A stretch of 19,101 nt of DNA from JBBDWJ01 sp040902925 (GTDB lineage: Bacteria > Acidobacteriota > Terriglobia > Bryobacterales > UBA6623): contig JBBDWJ010000229.1 in NCBI GenBank assembly GCA_040902925.1, positions 1 through 19,101 of the forward strand. The letters are read 5' to 3'. Of this stretch, positions 8,158-15,085 are shown in pieces. Position numbers and translations under genes: made by a program. Position 1 is the first letter of the stretch. Every line of letters starts with the position of its first letter. A model generated the notes under the pieces. That model was not told the DNA's origin. It did no database searches and was given only the letters and a program-made list of their open reading frames with translations.

Positions 8158-8326
8158 CAGCGGTCGGACTTGGCCCATCCCGAAGCAATATGATAGGATT
8201 GACTTCGCGTGGAGGACGCATCCGGTCCGCGGAAAGGGTAGAAGCCCACCTGTCAGCATTCAGTATTCGGCACCTTCTTTCAGCCCGATTTGCGGACGCC
8301 GGGCGCTTCGATGAAAGAGGGTCGCT

Positions 8327-9562
8327 ATGTCGACTGATCCGCAAGGGGCGCCACGCCCCCTTCCCGAACGTCCCAATCTCCGCCATCTCAAGGACCAGGC
8401 CAAAGACCTGCTGAAGGCCGGCGCGGCGGCATCGCTCAGCGATGCGCAGTTCCAGGTCGCGCGTCTCTACGGCTTTGCGAGCTGGCCGAAACTCAAGGCT
8501 CACGTCGAGGCCTTCGAGGAGGTCGGGCAACTCAAGCAGGCTATCGACACCAACGATATCGCGCGCGTCAAGGCCTTGATGACGCGCAACCCGGGGCTGC
8601 ACCGTGCTCCGCTGGGCTACGGCGAAGATGGCCCGCTCACCTGGGTTGCCGAATGCCGCGTGCCGTGGGAATCACCGAGCCCAGCGCGGCTGGCCATGGC
8701 GGCATGGATGATCACGCACGGATCGGACGTTCACCAGGGGGGCGACGCACCCCTGATGCGCGCCGCGCTCAATGGATACCGCATCCCGATGATGGAACTT
8801 CTGGTGACCCACGGCGCGGATGTGAACGCGCTGTGGCACGGAAATTTTCCCATCATCTTCGCGCCGTGCGAGTCGTGGGATGCGGACGCGCTGAAGTGGC
8901 TTCTCGATCACGGCGCAAATCCGAACCGTCGCGATCCGCAGCGGACGGTGGTCGGCTATCCGTTTCCAGGCACGGCTCTCGACTACCTGATTGCGTGCTA
9001 CGCGCGTTCGGTGGAGCGGCTGAGCGCTTGCATCGATATTCTTCTCGAGGCCGGCGGCGAGACCAAGTACGACGCGCCCGCCGTGCTGGCGCTGCTCCGC
9101 GACCGGCTGGGTAGTCTGGCCGAGCAGATCGACGCTGACGCCGCGCTCGTGCAGCGGCGTTTTCCTGAACTCGACTGCGGCATGAGCGGCGGGCGCCAGC
9201 TCACGCTTGAGGGAGGCACGCTCCTCCACGTGGCCGCGGAATACGGCAACCTCTCAGCGGCCGCTCTGCTGCTCGACCGTGGGGCCGAAGTCAATGCCCG
9301 CGCAACCGTCGATGATGCCGGCGTCGGCGGGCACACTGCCATCTTCCATGCGGTGACGCAGTACAACGATGGGGGCTTGCCGGTTGCGCAGTTGCTGATT
9401 GAGCGCGGAGCCGACCTGGCCATTCGCCTGAAGCTTCCGGGCGACTACGAGCGGCCGGGCGAGATCGTGGAGTGCACGCCCTTGGGATATGCGCTGCTGT
9501 TTGGCGGCGCGGGTCAAAGGAAAACGGTGACTCTGCTGCGAGAGCGTGGCGCCGTTGAGTGA
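8327..9562 (+). CDS. Ankyrin-repeat protein
   Basis: A 411-aa cytoplasmic protein with no signal peptide. The N-terminal module LPERPNLRHLKDQAKDLLKA, followed by FQVARLYGFASWPKLKAHVE (about 12-65), recurs in bacterial ankyrin proteins of Acidobacteria-like genomes. Ankyrin units follow: LMRAALNGYRIPMMELLVTHGADVNA, then WDADALKWLLDHGANPNRRD, then TLLHVAAEYGNLSAAALLLDRGAEVNAR, and a last degenerate unit ending LLRERGAVE. Such repeats bind other proteins; the partner is unknown. AGAGGG 6 nt upstream of the ATG supports the start. It lies 290 bp after the ABC-3C operon and before the MoxR gene, with a hairpin after its stop, so it is probably a separate unit. Confidence 0.9.
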   Translation: MSTDPQGAPRPLPERPNLRHLKDQAKDLLKAGAAASLSDAQFQVARLYGFASWPKLKAHVEAFEEVGQLKQAIDTNDIARVKALMTRNPGLHRAPLGYGEDGPLTWVAECRVPWESPSPARLAMAAWMITHGSDVHQGGDAPLMRAALNGYRIPMMELLVTHGADVNALWHGNFPIIFAPCESWDADALKWLLDHGANPNRRDPQRTVVGYPFPGTALDYLIACYARSVERLSACIDILLEAGGETKYDAPAVLALLRDRLGSLAEQIDADAALVQRRFPELDCGMSGGRQLTLEGGTLLHVAAEYGNLSAAALLLDRGAEVNARATVDDAGVGGHTAIFHAVTQYNDGGLPVAQLLIERGADLAIRLKLPGDYERPGEIVECTPLGYALLFGGAGQRKTVTLLRERGAVE

Positions 9563-9577
9563 TTTCCGATAACCTGC

Positions 9578-9601
9578 GGCGATGGGATTGGCCCCATCGC
9601 C
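9578..9601 (+). terminator. Strong hairpin after the ankyrin gene
   Basis: A 9-bp perfect stem (GGCGATGGG / CCCATCGCC, loop ATTGGC) starts 16 nt after the ankyrin stop codon. There is no T-run after it, so it may end or stabilise the transcript by another route. It separates the ankyrin gene from the MoxR pair. Confidence 0.5.
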
Positions 9602-9673
9602 ACGCCCTCAACCGAAACCAACGCAATGTCAGGACAGTACCCATGCCGTGGCTGCCCCACGGGCTCCGATACA

Positions 9674-10534
9674 ATGAGCACTATGAATGCGCCGTTTGCC
9701 GATACTGACCGCACGGTTGTCCTGGAAGGCGTGACGCTGCACCTGGCGCATCCGGACGAGATTCCTATTCGTTGGGTGGGTCAGGAAGAGCTGATCCGCC
9801 AGCTTCTGGCCGCCTGGCTGACGATTCACGAGCACGACCTTCCAATGACTCCCCGCCTTTTGGGCAAACCGGGGGTCGGCAAAACGACCTTGGCCTATGC
9901 GGCGGCCAAGCGGCTCGAGCGCGACGTGTTCGTGATGCAGGCGACGCTCGATACCCGGCCGGAAGATCTGCTGGTGACGCCGGTCATCGAAGGCGAAGGG
10001 CGGCTGCGATACGCCGCCAGCCCTTTGGTGACGGCGATGATCCGCGGCGGCGTGGCGATTCTCGACGAGGGCAACCGCATGAGCGAGAAGAGCTGGGCGT
10101 CACTGGCCCCGCTGCTCGACGTGCGGCGCTATGTCGAATCGATCGTCGCGGGCATCAAGATCCATGCGCATCGCAACTTTCGCATGGTGGCCACGATGAA
10201 CGACGACTCGTCGACGTTCGAGCTGCCCGAGTACATTCACTCCCGGCTGCAGCCGCAGATTCTCGTCGATTTCCCCGAACGCGACGAGGAACGGGCGATC
10301 CTGAAAGAAAATCTGCCGTTCGCCGACGATGAGGTGCTCGACTTCGTCACCGACTTCCTGCAAGCGGCGCACGGCGCCGACGAACGCTATACGGCGCGCG
10401 ATGGCATCAACATCGGCCGCTTCGCCTTGAAGCTCGCCAATTCGTCCCCAGGATCGAACCGCGGTCAACTACTCAACACCGCCATCATCCAGACCCTCGG
10501 CCGCGAGGCGCTGCGCTATGTTCGAGGAGCGTGA
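9674..10534 (+). CDS. MoxR-type AAA+ ATPase
   Basis: A 286-aa ATPase of the MoxR/RavA-like AAA+ group; such ATPases remodel or activate partner proteins encoded next to them. Motifs are clear: Walker A GKPGVGKTT (64-72), the MoxR-type segment TLDTRPEDLLVTPV, Walker B VAILDEGNRMSEKSW (Asp131-Glu132), sensor 1 VATMNDDSS, and the arginine-finger stretch YIHSRLQPQILVDFPERDEE. The lid domain is short, and the protein ends only a few residues after it. I chose ATG 9674 (MSTMNAPF); ATG 9683 is also possible, and the in-frame ATG at 9626 would add an unlikely Cys/Pro-rich leader. There is no good ribosome site, but a TACAAT at 9670-9675 could be a -10 box giving a leaderless message starting at 9683. 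It overlaps the next gene by 17 bp, a strong sign the two work together. Confidence 0.88.
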   Translation: MSTMNAPFADTDRTVVLEGVTLHLAHPDEIPIRWVGQEELIRQLLAAWLTIHEHDLPMTPRLLGKPGVGKTTLAYAAAKRLERDVFVMQATLDTRPEDLLVTPVIEGEGRLRYAASPLVTAMIRGGVAILDEGNRMSEKSWASLAPLLDVRRYVESIVAGIKIHAHRNFRMVATMNDDSSTFELPEYIHSRLQPQILVDFPERDEERAILKENLPFADDEVLDFVTDFLQAAHGADERYTARDGINIGRFALKLANSSPGSNRGQLLNTAIIQTLGREALRYVRGA

Positions 10535-12431
10535 AGCGGGCGGCCTGCGCCGCGGACGCATCCGCTACTTCCCAGCCGCTCCGGGCCGGCTGGAGTTCGC
10601 CGCCGAAGTTCGCCGCGAGATCCTGCGCGAAAAACCGAAGGTAGTGGCGGTCGAGCTCCCGGTCACACTCGAAGAGGTTTATCTGCGGGCCGTCGAGCGG
10701 CTACCCGAGCTCTCGATCATCATCTACGACGACGAAGGAGAAGACCACGCGGTTTACCTGCCTGTGGAAGCGAGCGATCCGTTCGTCGAAGCGCTCCGCA
10801 CGGCGCGCGAAATCGGCGCCGAAATCGTGTTTCTCGATCCGGATCTCGGCGAACGCCCGCACGTCGAAGAGGCTTATCCCGACGCGTACGCGGTCCAACG
10901 AATCGGCATCGAAAAATATGTCGAGGCTTACCGTGTTTTTCCGCGGGAGCGCTCGCCGGAGGTATCGGTTCACGCCGAGGGGCTTGCCTGGAAACTGCAA
11001 GGCGTTGACCCCGAGGCCACCGTTTTGGCCGTTGTTTCCTTGAATCTGCTCGATCCGCTGCTCGATGCGATGGAGAAGCCGCAGGCACAGCCGCTGCGCA
11101 AGGTACGGCGCAAGGGCATCAAGGTGTTGAATCTGCATCCGGAGTGCCTGGCGGAAGTGCTGACCGAGATGCCGTTTCTGCAGGCGGTGTACGAATTGCG
11201 GCGCCACGGCGAGCCTCCCGAACCCGCGCCTCCAGCAGCGATCTCTACCGTACACGGGTTCTCGGTGGTCGACGCTCCCAAGGAGAATCCCGGCCACGCA
11301 GCGGTCTCGCGCGCGGCTCTCCATCCCTTCGACCGCCAGAAGCTGTTCTTCCGCCTATTCGCCGAAAGCGAGCGGCAGTATGAGAGCAAAACCGGCGAGA
11401 AGATGGCGCACTGGCAGCGGCGATTGTGGGCGCGCTATACGCGCAACCTGGCGCTGATCCAGAAGCAACTGCTCGGCGGGCTGTTCGATCTCACGGTCGC
11501 GGCGCGCTCGATCGTCGATGACAATTTCGCTTGGGAACTGTGGGAGATGGCCAACGCCTATCCGCAGCAGAAGACCGAAACCGACCTGATGACGGTCAAG
11601 GTCACGGGCGAGCAGATGTGGCTGAACACGCGGCGCATCCAGTTGCGGCGGCGGCTGCCACGCAAGAAGGCGCGGCTACGCCCGGTGGGCCTCAAGGGCC
11701 GCAAGAAGGAACGTTTTCCCGGCGAATGGCAGAAGCGCTGGACGGGCCACTCGATCTGCTCGTACCCCCCCGAGGACCTCGTTGTCGAAGACTACGGCGT
11801 GTTTCTCAAAAAGAAAGGCAAGAGCATTCTCTCTCAGGAGCGCACGCGCAGCGAGCCGTTTTCGACGTCGATGCTCGACGGAATCGACCTGCGCGAAACG
11901 CTGCGCAATTGGCACCAGAAGAAAATTTACGTCCGGCAGAACGAGCGAGTGTCTGGGGAAGTGGGCGCCGTTGTGCTGATCTTCGACGAAGACCGCGACA
12001 ATCGCTACCCCTACTGCATTACCTGGCTCGGCGAGCACCAGAACGAATCGGACATGGCGTTCTACGCTACCGACCCGTTCAGCAACCTAGTGGGACCCGG
12101 CATCGGCCGCGCCGAATACGGCGGGCTGATGTTGAGTCTGCCTTCGCAGCGCATTCTCGATATTTGGGGCGATCCAGACTATGATTTCGCCGAGACCAAA
12201 CCGGAGCGGCTTTTGCTCGCGGCTCTCGACTATTCGCTCGAAAAATTGATTGTCTACGTGGCTTCGCGGCCACCGCGCACGCAATTCCGCTCGATCGCGG
12301 AGCGCATGGGCCGCAAGATCGTCTACATCCCCGTAGGACAGCTTTCGCCCGTGGCGCTGAAGAAAGTGCGCGTCATGCACGTGCTCGACGGGCACGACAA
12401 GCGGGCCGGCGCCAAAGATTACATCTGGTAG
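10518..12431 (+). CDS. 637-aa MoxR-partner protein with TraB/PrgY-like N-terminus
   Basis: I do not recognise this as a named family. The N-terminus (about 13-60) reads RGRIRYFPAAPGRLEFAAEV, then RREILREKPKVVAVELPVTL. It has the strand-helix-strand pattern of the TraB/PrgY/TIKI superfamily, where 'VHVLGTAHVS...VREAI...KPDVVAVELD' is usual. The strand ending in Glu46 is kept, but the Gly-Thr-x-His motif is gone (FPAAPG). Residues about 80-225 alternate strands and helices in the same style (VFLDPDLGERP, IKVLNLHPECLAEVL). After a proline linker (about 234-241) comes a large second part with basic patches (LRRRLPRKKARLRP, KGRKKERFPGEW), WTGHSICSYPPED, and a C-terminal stretch with many Tyr/Asp/Trp residues. 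There are no membrane helices or signal peptide. It overlaps the MoxR gene by 17 bp, so it is the likely client or effector of that ATPase. No von Willebrand A gene, the usual MoxR partner, is present. Confidence 0.7.
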   Translation: MFEEREAGGLRRGRIRYFPAAPGRLEFAAEVRREILREKPKVVAVELPVTLEEVYLRAVERLPELSIIIYDDEGEDHAVYLPVEASDPFVEALRTAREIGAEIVFLDPDLGERPHVEEAYPDAYAVQRIGIEKYVEAYRVFPRERSPEVSVHAEGLAWKLQGVDPEATVLAVVSLNLLDPLLDAMEKPQAQPLRKVRRKGIKVLNLHPECLAEVLTEMPFLQAVYELRRHGEPPEPAPPAAISTVHGFSVVDAPKENPGHAAVSRAALHPFDRQKLFFRLFAESERQYESKTGEKMAHWQRRLWARYTRNLALIQKQLLGGLFDLTVAARSIVDDNFAWELWEMANAYPQQKTETDLMTVKVTGEQMWLNTRRIQLRRRLPRKKARLRPVGLKGRKKERFPGEWQKRWTGHSICSYPPEDLVVEDYGVFLKKKGKSILSQERTRSEPFSTSMLDGIDLRETLRNWHQKKIYVRQNERVSGEVGAVVLIFDEDRDNRYPYCITWLGEHQNESDMAFYATDPFSNLVGPGIGRAEYGGLMLSLPSQRILDIWGDPDYDFAETKPERLLLAALDYSLEKLIVYVASRPPRTQFRSIAERMGRKIVYIPVGQLSPVALKKVRVMHVLDGHDKRAGAKDYIW

Positions 12432-12560
12432 GAAAAGTCGAGGCGTGAAACCGACCGGGAAAGAATGTCCTGGAGGAACTTGATCGCGCTTGGCCGCGGG
12501 CGTGATAGGTCGCGTCGCTAGCTGGCTTTTCCCGCCATCAACGGCTGTCCAGAAGATTCT
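12432..12560. other. Short convergent intergenic gap
   Basis: 129 bp between the ends of two convergent genes. I looked for a bidirectional terminator and see no strong hairpin with a T-run. Confidence 0.6.
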
Positions 12561-13301
12561 CTAGTAGTGGACGATGCGGCGGTTGGCCCGCAGCAGGCGT
12601 TCCTCGGTCTCCACGGCACGTCCGAACAGGTAGCCGCCGAGCACGAACGGGATGAGATGGCCGAGTATCAAGGCCCCGACCAGCCCGACAAGATGCTGCG
12701 GCGTCACCGATGTTCCTTGGAGATTAAAGGAAGGCACGGTGGCGGCAACGGCGGCGCCCACGGCGGCGGCGAGGCCAAAGCGGACCATGCCCGCCCAGAA
12801 AAGGCGCGGCATCACAAACGCGCCGCCGATCGCGCCGGCAACACCGAAAGCAATCGTAAATGCGACCGCTGTGGCGAAGAATGTCCCGATTCCGTAGGCC
12901 TCGAGCTTGACGGTCAGCAGGCGGTTTACGGCCGGGCCGGCCAGCCAGGCCGGAATCAGGAAGGCCAATGCGAACCCGAAGGCCGCCGACCGGCAGGCGT
13001 GTTTTCTGACGCTGCCCCAAACCAGCGCGATTCCGCCGAGCGCTCCGCCGATTCCGTAGCCGGCAACACGCGCCAGAACTCCAAAACTCTCAAACGGTTC
13101 CAGCGCGGAAGCGCCAATAAAGATCAGGGAAATCAGCCCGCCGGCCAGGAAGCCGAGGGCGCCCTGGATCGAGAAACTGCTGCCGGTTTCGGCAGCGTCG
13201 CGGGCGGCTTGCCGGGCGCGCGGGGAAGGTTTTCCACTTGCCTTGCCGCCAGAAGAGGGCGGCGAGGCAGGCGGCGATTCGACTGTCGAGAGATTACGCA
13301 C
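12561..13301 (-). CDS. Six-helix membrane protein of unknown function
   Basis: A 246-aa integral membrane protein. Residues 1-40 are a Pro/Ser/Gly-rich, basic cytoplasmic tail. Six hydrophobic segments rich in Gly and Ala follow: FSIQGALGFLAGGLISLIFI, VAGYGIGGALGGIALVWG, AAFGFALAFLIPAWLAG, FFATAVAFTIAFGVAGAIGG, FGLAAAVGAAVAATV and LVGLVGALILGHLIPFVLGG. A short charged tail ends the protein (EERLLRANRRIVHY). The only upstream initiator is a GTG at 13299-13301 without an obvious ribosome site, so the exact start is uncertain. I recognise no family and see no catalytic motif. A 277-codon plus-strand frame opposite it is an antisense shadow. It is convergent to the MoxR pair and has no clear partner. 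Confidence 0.65.
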   Translation of the reverse strand: MRNLSTVESPPASPPSSGGKASGKPSPRARQAARDAAETGSSFSIQGALGFLAGGLISLIFIGASALEPFESFGVLARVAGYGIGGALGGIALVWGSVRKHACRSAAFGFALAFLIPAWLAGPAVNRLLTVKLEAYGIGTFFATAVAFTIAFGVAGAIGGAFVMPRLFWAGMVRFGLAAAVGAAVAATVPSFNLQGTSVTPQHLVGLVGALILGHLIPFVLGGYLFGRAVETEERLLRANRRIVHY

Positions 13302-13597
13302 GGCCGTGGGGGAGTCACGGAGACTACCGCCAGTATTGGGGATCGGCTATGGAGGGACAATCGAGGATTCTGCCGGGAGACGATCAGGTTTTTGCCTTAG
13401 AGGAGGGATGTTTGGGGGGAGTATCCTGCGAGGGAGGCAAGGCTGGAGGAAAGCAAGGCAAAAGGCAGAAGATATGGCGATGTCAGTTATGTGATCCATT
13501 TGCTGAATGTCCTCCGAAGTCGTGCGGTGAAGGGGTGTCAGGACAACATGAATAAGTCGTCCAGCGCGTGGATCGAACGTGTTCGGGTGGAGGAAGG
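13302..13597. other. Intergenic region holding the left inverted repeat
   Basis: About 296 bp without a convincing gene. It contains GGCAAAA repeats (13457-13470), the left inverted repeat (13472-13549) and, inside that, a 17-codon frame at 13548-13601 (MNKSSSAWIERVRVEEG) preceded by GAAGGGG. I cannot show that the frame is translated. Confidence 0.55.
13472..13549 (-). repeat. Left end inverted repeat of a recombinase-type element
   Basis: Minus-strand bases 13499-13477 match plus-strand 15027-15049 over 23 of 23 positions (core ATCACATAACTGACATCGC); the next CATATCT also matches after a 2-bp insertion in the right copy. A second shared block, ATGTTGTC, lies 42 bp inside this copy (13549-13542) and 36 bp inside the other (14983-14990). 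The two copies are therefore diverged inverted repeats about 75 bp long, facing each other across 1.4 kb. Confidence 0.75.
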
Positions 13598-13924
13598 TTA
13601 GACAGCGCGCGGGCCGAAGAGAATGACGGCAGCACCGACAAGACAGATCGATGCACCAAGGACGTCCCACCGGTCCGGCCGGACGTTCTCAATCCCCCAC
13701 AGCCAGAACAATGAGGACAGGATATAGATCCCGCCATAAGCGGCGTATGCACGACCGGCGTACGCAGTGTTGATGCGGGTCAAAGCCGTTGCAAAGATAA
13801 TCAATGCAACTAGTCCCGGAAGGAGCCAAAGCGCGCTCTTATGCAGTCGCAGCCAAGCCCAGAAGGCAAAGCAGCCGGCGATCTCACCAGCGGCCGCGAT
13901 TAGGTACCAGAACAGGGAGATCAT
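13598..13924 (-). CDS. ynfA: YnfA / UPF0060 family membrane protein
   Basis: A 108-aa inner-membrane protein with four helices: LFWYLIAAAGEIAGCFAFW, SALWLLPGLVALIIFATAL, YAAYGGIYILSSLFWLWG and WDVLGASICLVGAAVILFG. The conserved pieces AAxGEIAGCFAFWAWLR, RINTAYAGRAYAAYGGIY and ENVRPDRWDVLGA are diagnostic for UPF0060, a family related to small multidrug resistance exporters, for which transport of toxic cations has been suggested. Length equals the family norm. Its ATG overlaps the MerR stop by 4 bp (13921-13924), so it is the second gene of a MerR-ynfA operon and likely part of the response that regulator controls. Confidence 0.93.
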   Translation of the reverse strand: MISLFWYLIAAAGEIAGCFAFWAWLRLHKSALWLLPGLVALIIFATALTRINTAYAGRAYAAYGGIYILSSLFWLWGIENVRPDRWDVLGASICLVGAAVILFGPRAV

Positions 13925-14316
13925 TCAGGGCTCCTTCTGAGAACAGATGCCGCCAGGCGTCCACACTCGGTCCAATCCAGACATTTGCACCGCCTCACGC
14001 GCTCCACGACCCACCGCATCGCCACGAGTCGAGCCACCTGTTTGTCAATCTCGGCTTGTTTCTTCCGCGCCAACTCACGCCAACCGCTCGGCGGTGCAAC
14101 ATCCGCTCGGAAACCCTGGACAAGTTGCCGCATTTCTTCCAGGCGAAATCCGCACATCTGAGCAAGACGCAGTACGGCTAGCCGCTGAAGTGATTCCTCC
14201 AGGTAGCGCCGCTGTCCACTCCTACGCATGGGTTCAGGCATCACACCAACCCGCTCCCAATAGCGGATCGTCGAAGCTGGCACCCGGCTTCGCTTTGAGA
14301 GCTGGCCAATCGTCAT
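13921..14316 (-). CDS. MerR-family transcriptional regulator
   Basis: A 131-aa DNA-binding regulator. The N-terminal winged helix is clear (MTIGQLSKRSRVPASTIRYWERVG, then PEPMRRSGQRRYLEESLQRLAVLRLAQMCGFRLEEMRQL). A dimerisation helix follows (ELARKKQAEIDKQVARLVAMRWVVERV), then a C-terminal Cys cluster, CKCLDWTECGRLA, where C-x-C-x5-C could bind a thiophilic metal or sense redox state, as in metal-type MerR proteins. I start at ATG 14316. A longer frame exists from a TTG at 14355, but it runs through the operator and adds 13 unrelated residues. It is followed by ynfA with a 4-bp overlap and transcribed divergently from the small exported protein at 14372; it probably controls both. Confidence 0.9.
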   Translation of the reverse strand: MTIGQLSKRSRVPASTIRYWERVGVMPEPMRRSGQRRYLEESLQRLAVLRLAQMCGFRLEEMRQLVQGFRADVAPPSGWRELARKKQAEIDKQVARLVAMRWVVERVRRCKCLDWTECGRLAASVLRRSPE

Positions 14317-14332
14317 TGGGCCGGAAGATTGG

Positions 14333-14365
14333 TCTTGACTTAAAGTCGACTTCAAGTTCTACCCT
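14333..14365 (+). promoter_or_regulatory. MerR-type operator and overstretched promoter
   Basis: TTGACT at 14335-14340 and TACCCT at 14360-14365 are 19 bp apart, the long spacing typical of promoters activated by MerR proteins. Between and over them lies an imperfect dyad with arms CTTGA (14334-14338) and TCAAG (14352-14356). The predicted start of transcription falls on or next to the ATG at 14372, so the downstream message would be leaderless or nearly so. On the minus strand the same dyad lies 18 bp upstream of the merR ATG, allowing autoregulation. Confidence 0.6.
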
Positions 14366-14371
14366 CAGACT

Positions 14372-14743
14372 ATGAAGATAACAACATCCCTCCTTGGCCT
14401 GTTCGTCTGCATGTGCGGACTCGCAGTCGGCGCCGACCGGCCTGCGCTTGTTTGCAACAGAGACGCGATTGGCGCGCGAGAGCGCTCGCGTTACAACGAT
14501 CTCTTGCACAAGCTGCGCACTTCGGTCCACGATCGTCGTGAACTTCCCGACGGGTACTCCTTTCGCCTGGCCGAACAGTCCATCTCGTTAACGGAAGTCG
14601 CCGAGTGGATTCGAATGGAGCGGCGATGCTGCCCGTTCTTGGTATTTCAGATCGACGTCCCAGCCGGCCACGCGGAAGTACAACTGACACTGCGTGGGCC
14701 ATCTGGTACGAAGGCGATCCTGGCTTCAGAATTCGCGAAGTAG
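14372..14743 (+). CDS. Small exported protein with CC motif, divergent to MerR
   Basis: A 123-aa protein. Residues 1-20 form a signal peptide (MKITTSLLGLFVCMCGLAVG, cleavage near Ala-Asp). The mature part has a helical region (RERSRYNDLLHKLRTSV), a strand set (LPDGYSFRL), a helix and RRCCPFLVFQIDV, then a closing strand-turn VQLTLRGPSGTKAIL. The 'E-R-x-CC-PF-x-x-F' motif with a terminal 'GP-x-G-x-K' is one I recall in small proteins encoded near metal-response regulators, but I know no assigned function. Cys638-type counts are not needed here: the adjacent Cys pair and the single earlier Cys (VCNRD) are the candidate metal ligands. The ATG lies 7 nt after a MerR-type promoter, so it is probably induced by the neighbouring regulator, most likely in response to a metal. 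Confidence 0.7.
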   Translation: MKITTSLLGLFVCMCGLAVGADRPALVCNRDAIGARERSRYNDLLHKLRTSVHDRRELPDGYSFRLAEQSISLTEVAEWIRMERRCCPFLVFQIDVPAGHAEVQLTLRGPSGTKAILASEFAK

Positions 14744-14823
14744 TAGCATCAGACACCACGAACCAACTCCGGCTGTTTGGCTGAATCGCTCGCTGCGCGA
14801 ACGACAGCGATCACATTGCGATC

Positions 14824-14928
14824 TCAGCGAGGAGCGTGGTCTGTCCGTAAGAACTCCTCCCGCTCCAGGGCAAGTGGCGCGTTTCAGTAGCGCGTCAACA
14901 CCTTGTCTGTCTTAAGTTCTTCGAACAT
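14824..14928 (-). pseudogene. Decayed N-terminus of a tyrosine recombinase (RIT-like)
   Basis: With a good ribosome site (GAGAGGTG, 5 nt before the ATG) the minus strand reads MFEELKTDKVLTRY, a TGA at 14884-14886, then NAPLALEREEFLR followed by about six more residues and a second TGA at 14824-14826. If the first TGA is taken as a mutated CGA (Arg), the run 'LTRYRNAPLALEREEFLR' matches the opening I recall from tyrosine recombinases of recombinase-in-trio (RIT) type, where 'L-R-H-R-x-AP-x-x-x-ER-x-x-FL-x-H' is common. Nothing downstream resembles the catalytic domain, so this is a fossil. It lies just inside the right inverted repeat and points inward, as the first gene of such an element would. 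Confidence 0.55.
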
Positions 14929-14982
14929 GGATCACCTCTCTTCAGCCCGGATGGCTGTGCGATCCAGTATCGATAGAAAGTT

Positions 14983-15058
14983 ATGTTGTCGTCCCCGCGA
15001 GGGAGGGCACTCGAAAGTTTCAGGTCATGGATCACATAACTGACATCGCGACATATCT
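14983..15058 (+). repeat. Right end inverted repeat of a recombinase-type element
   Basis: The partner of the left repeat: ATGTTGTC (14983-14990), then the shared 23-bp block (15027-15049), then CATATCT (15052-15058). Together with the hairpin just outside it, this end carries four copies of the motif (C/T)TTATGT(G/T) in alternating orientation (14981, about 15033, 15062, about 15076). Spaced recombinase-binding half-sites would look like this. Confidence 0.7.
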
Positions 15059-15059
15059 C

Positions 15060-15085
15060 CGCTTATGTGGTCAACAACATAAGCG
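15060..15085. repeat. 9-bp stem hairpin, candidate recombinase site
   Basis: CGCTTATGT (15060-15068) pairs perfectly with ACATAAGCG (15077-15085) around an 8-nt spacer, GGTCAACA. Two inverted arms around a 6-8-bp core is the layout of a tyrosine recombinase crossover site. It stands immediately outside the right inverted repeat and has no equivalent at the left end. Confidence 0.55.

Noticed and set aside
8189..8210. GATAGGATTGA at 8192-8202, the same 11-mer as in the 4138-4160 repeat, possibly flanking the ABC-3C cassette
   Set aside because: Only 11 bp match exactly, the surroundings do not align, and there is no second unit; too weak to call a cassette boundary.
12567..13400. 277-codon plus frame opposite the membrane protein
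   Set aside because: Gly/Arg/Gln-rich shadow; the minus frame has six clean hydrophobic helices.
13548..13601. 17-codon frame with a ribosome-like site in the left repeat
   Set aside because: Too short to judge and it overlaps the ynfA stop; kept only as a note.
14317..14355. TTG start extending MerR by 13 residues
   Set aside because: The extension overlaps the operator dyad and has no resemblance to MerR N-termini; ATG 14316 begins exactly at the conserved helix.
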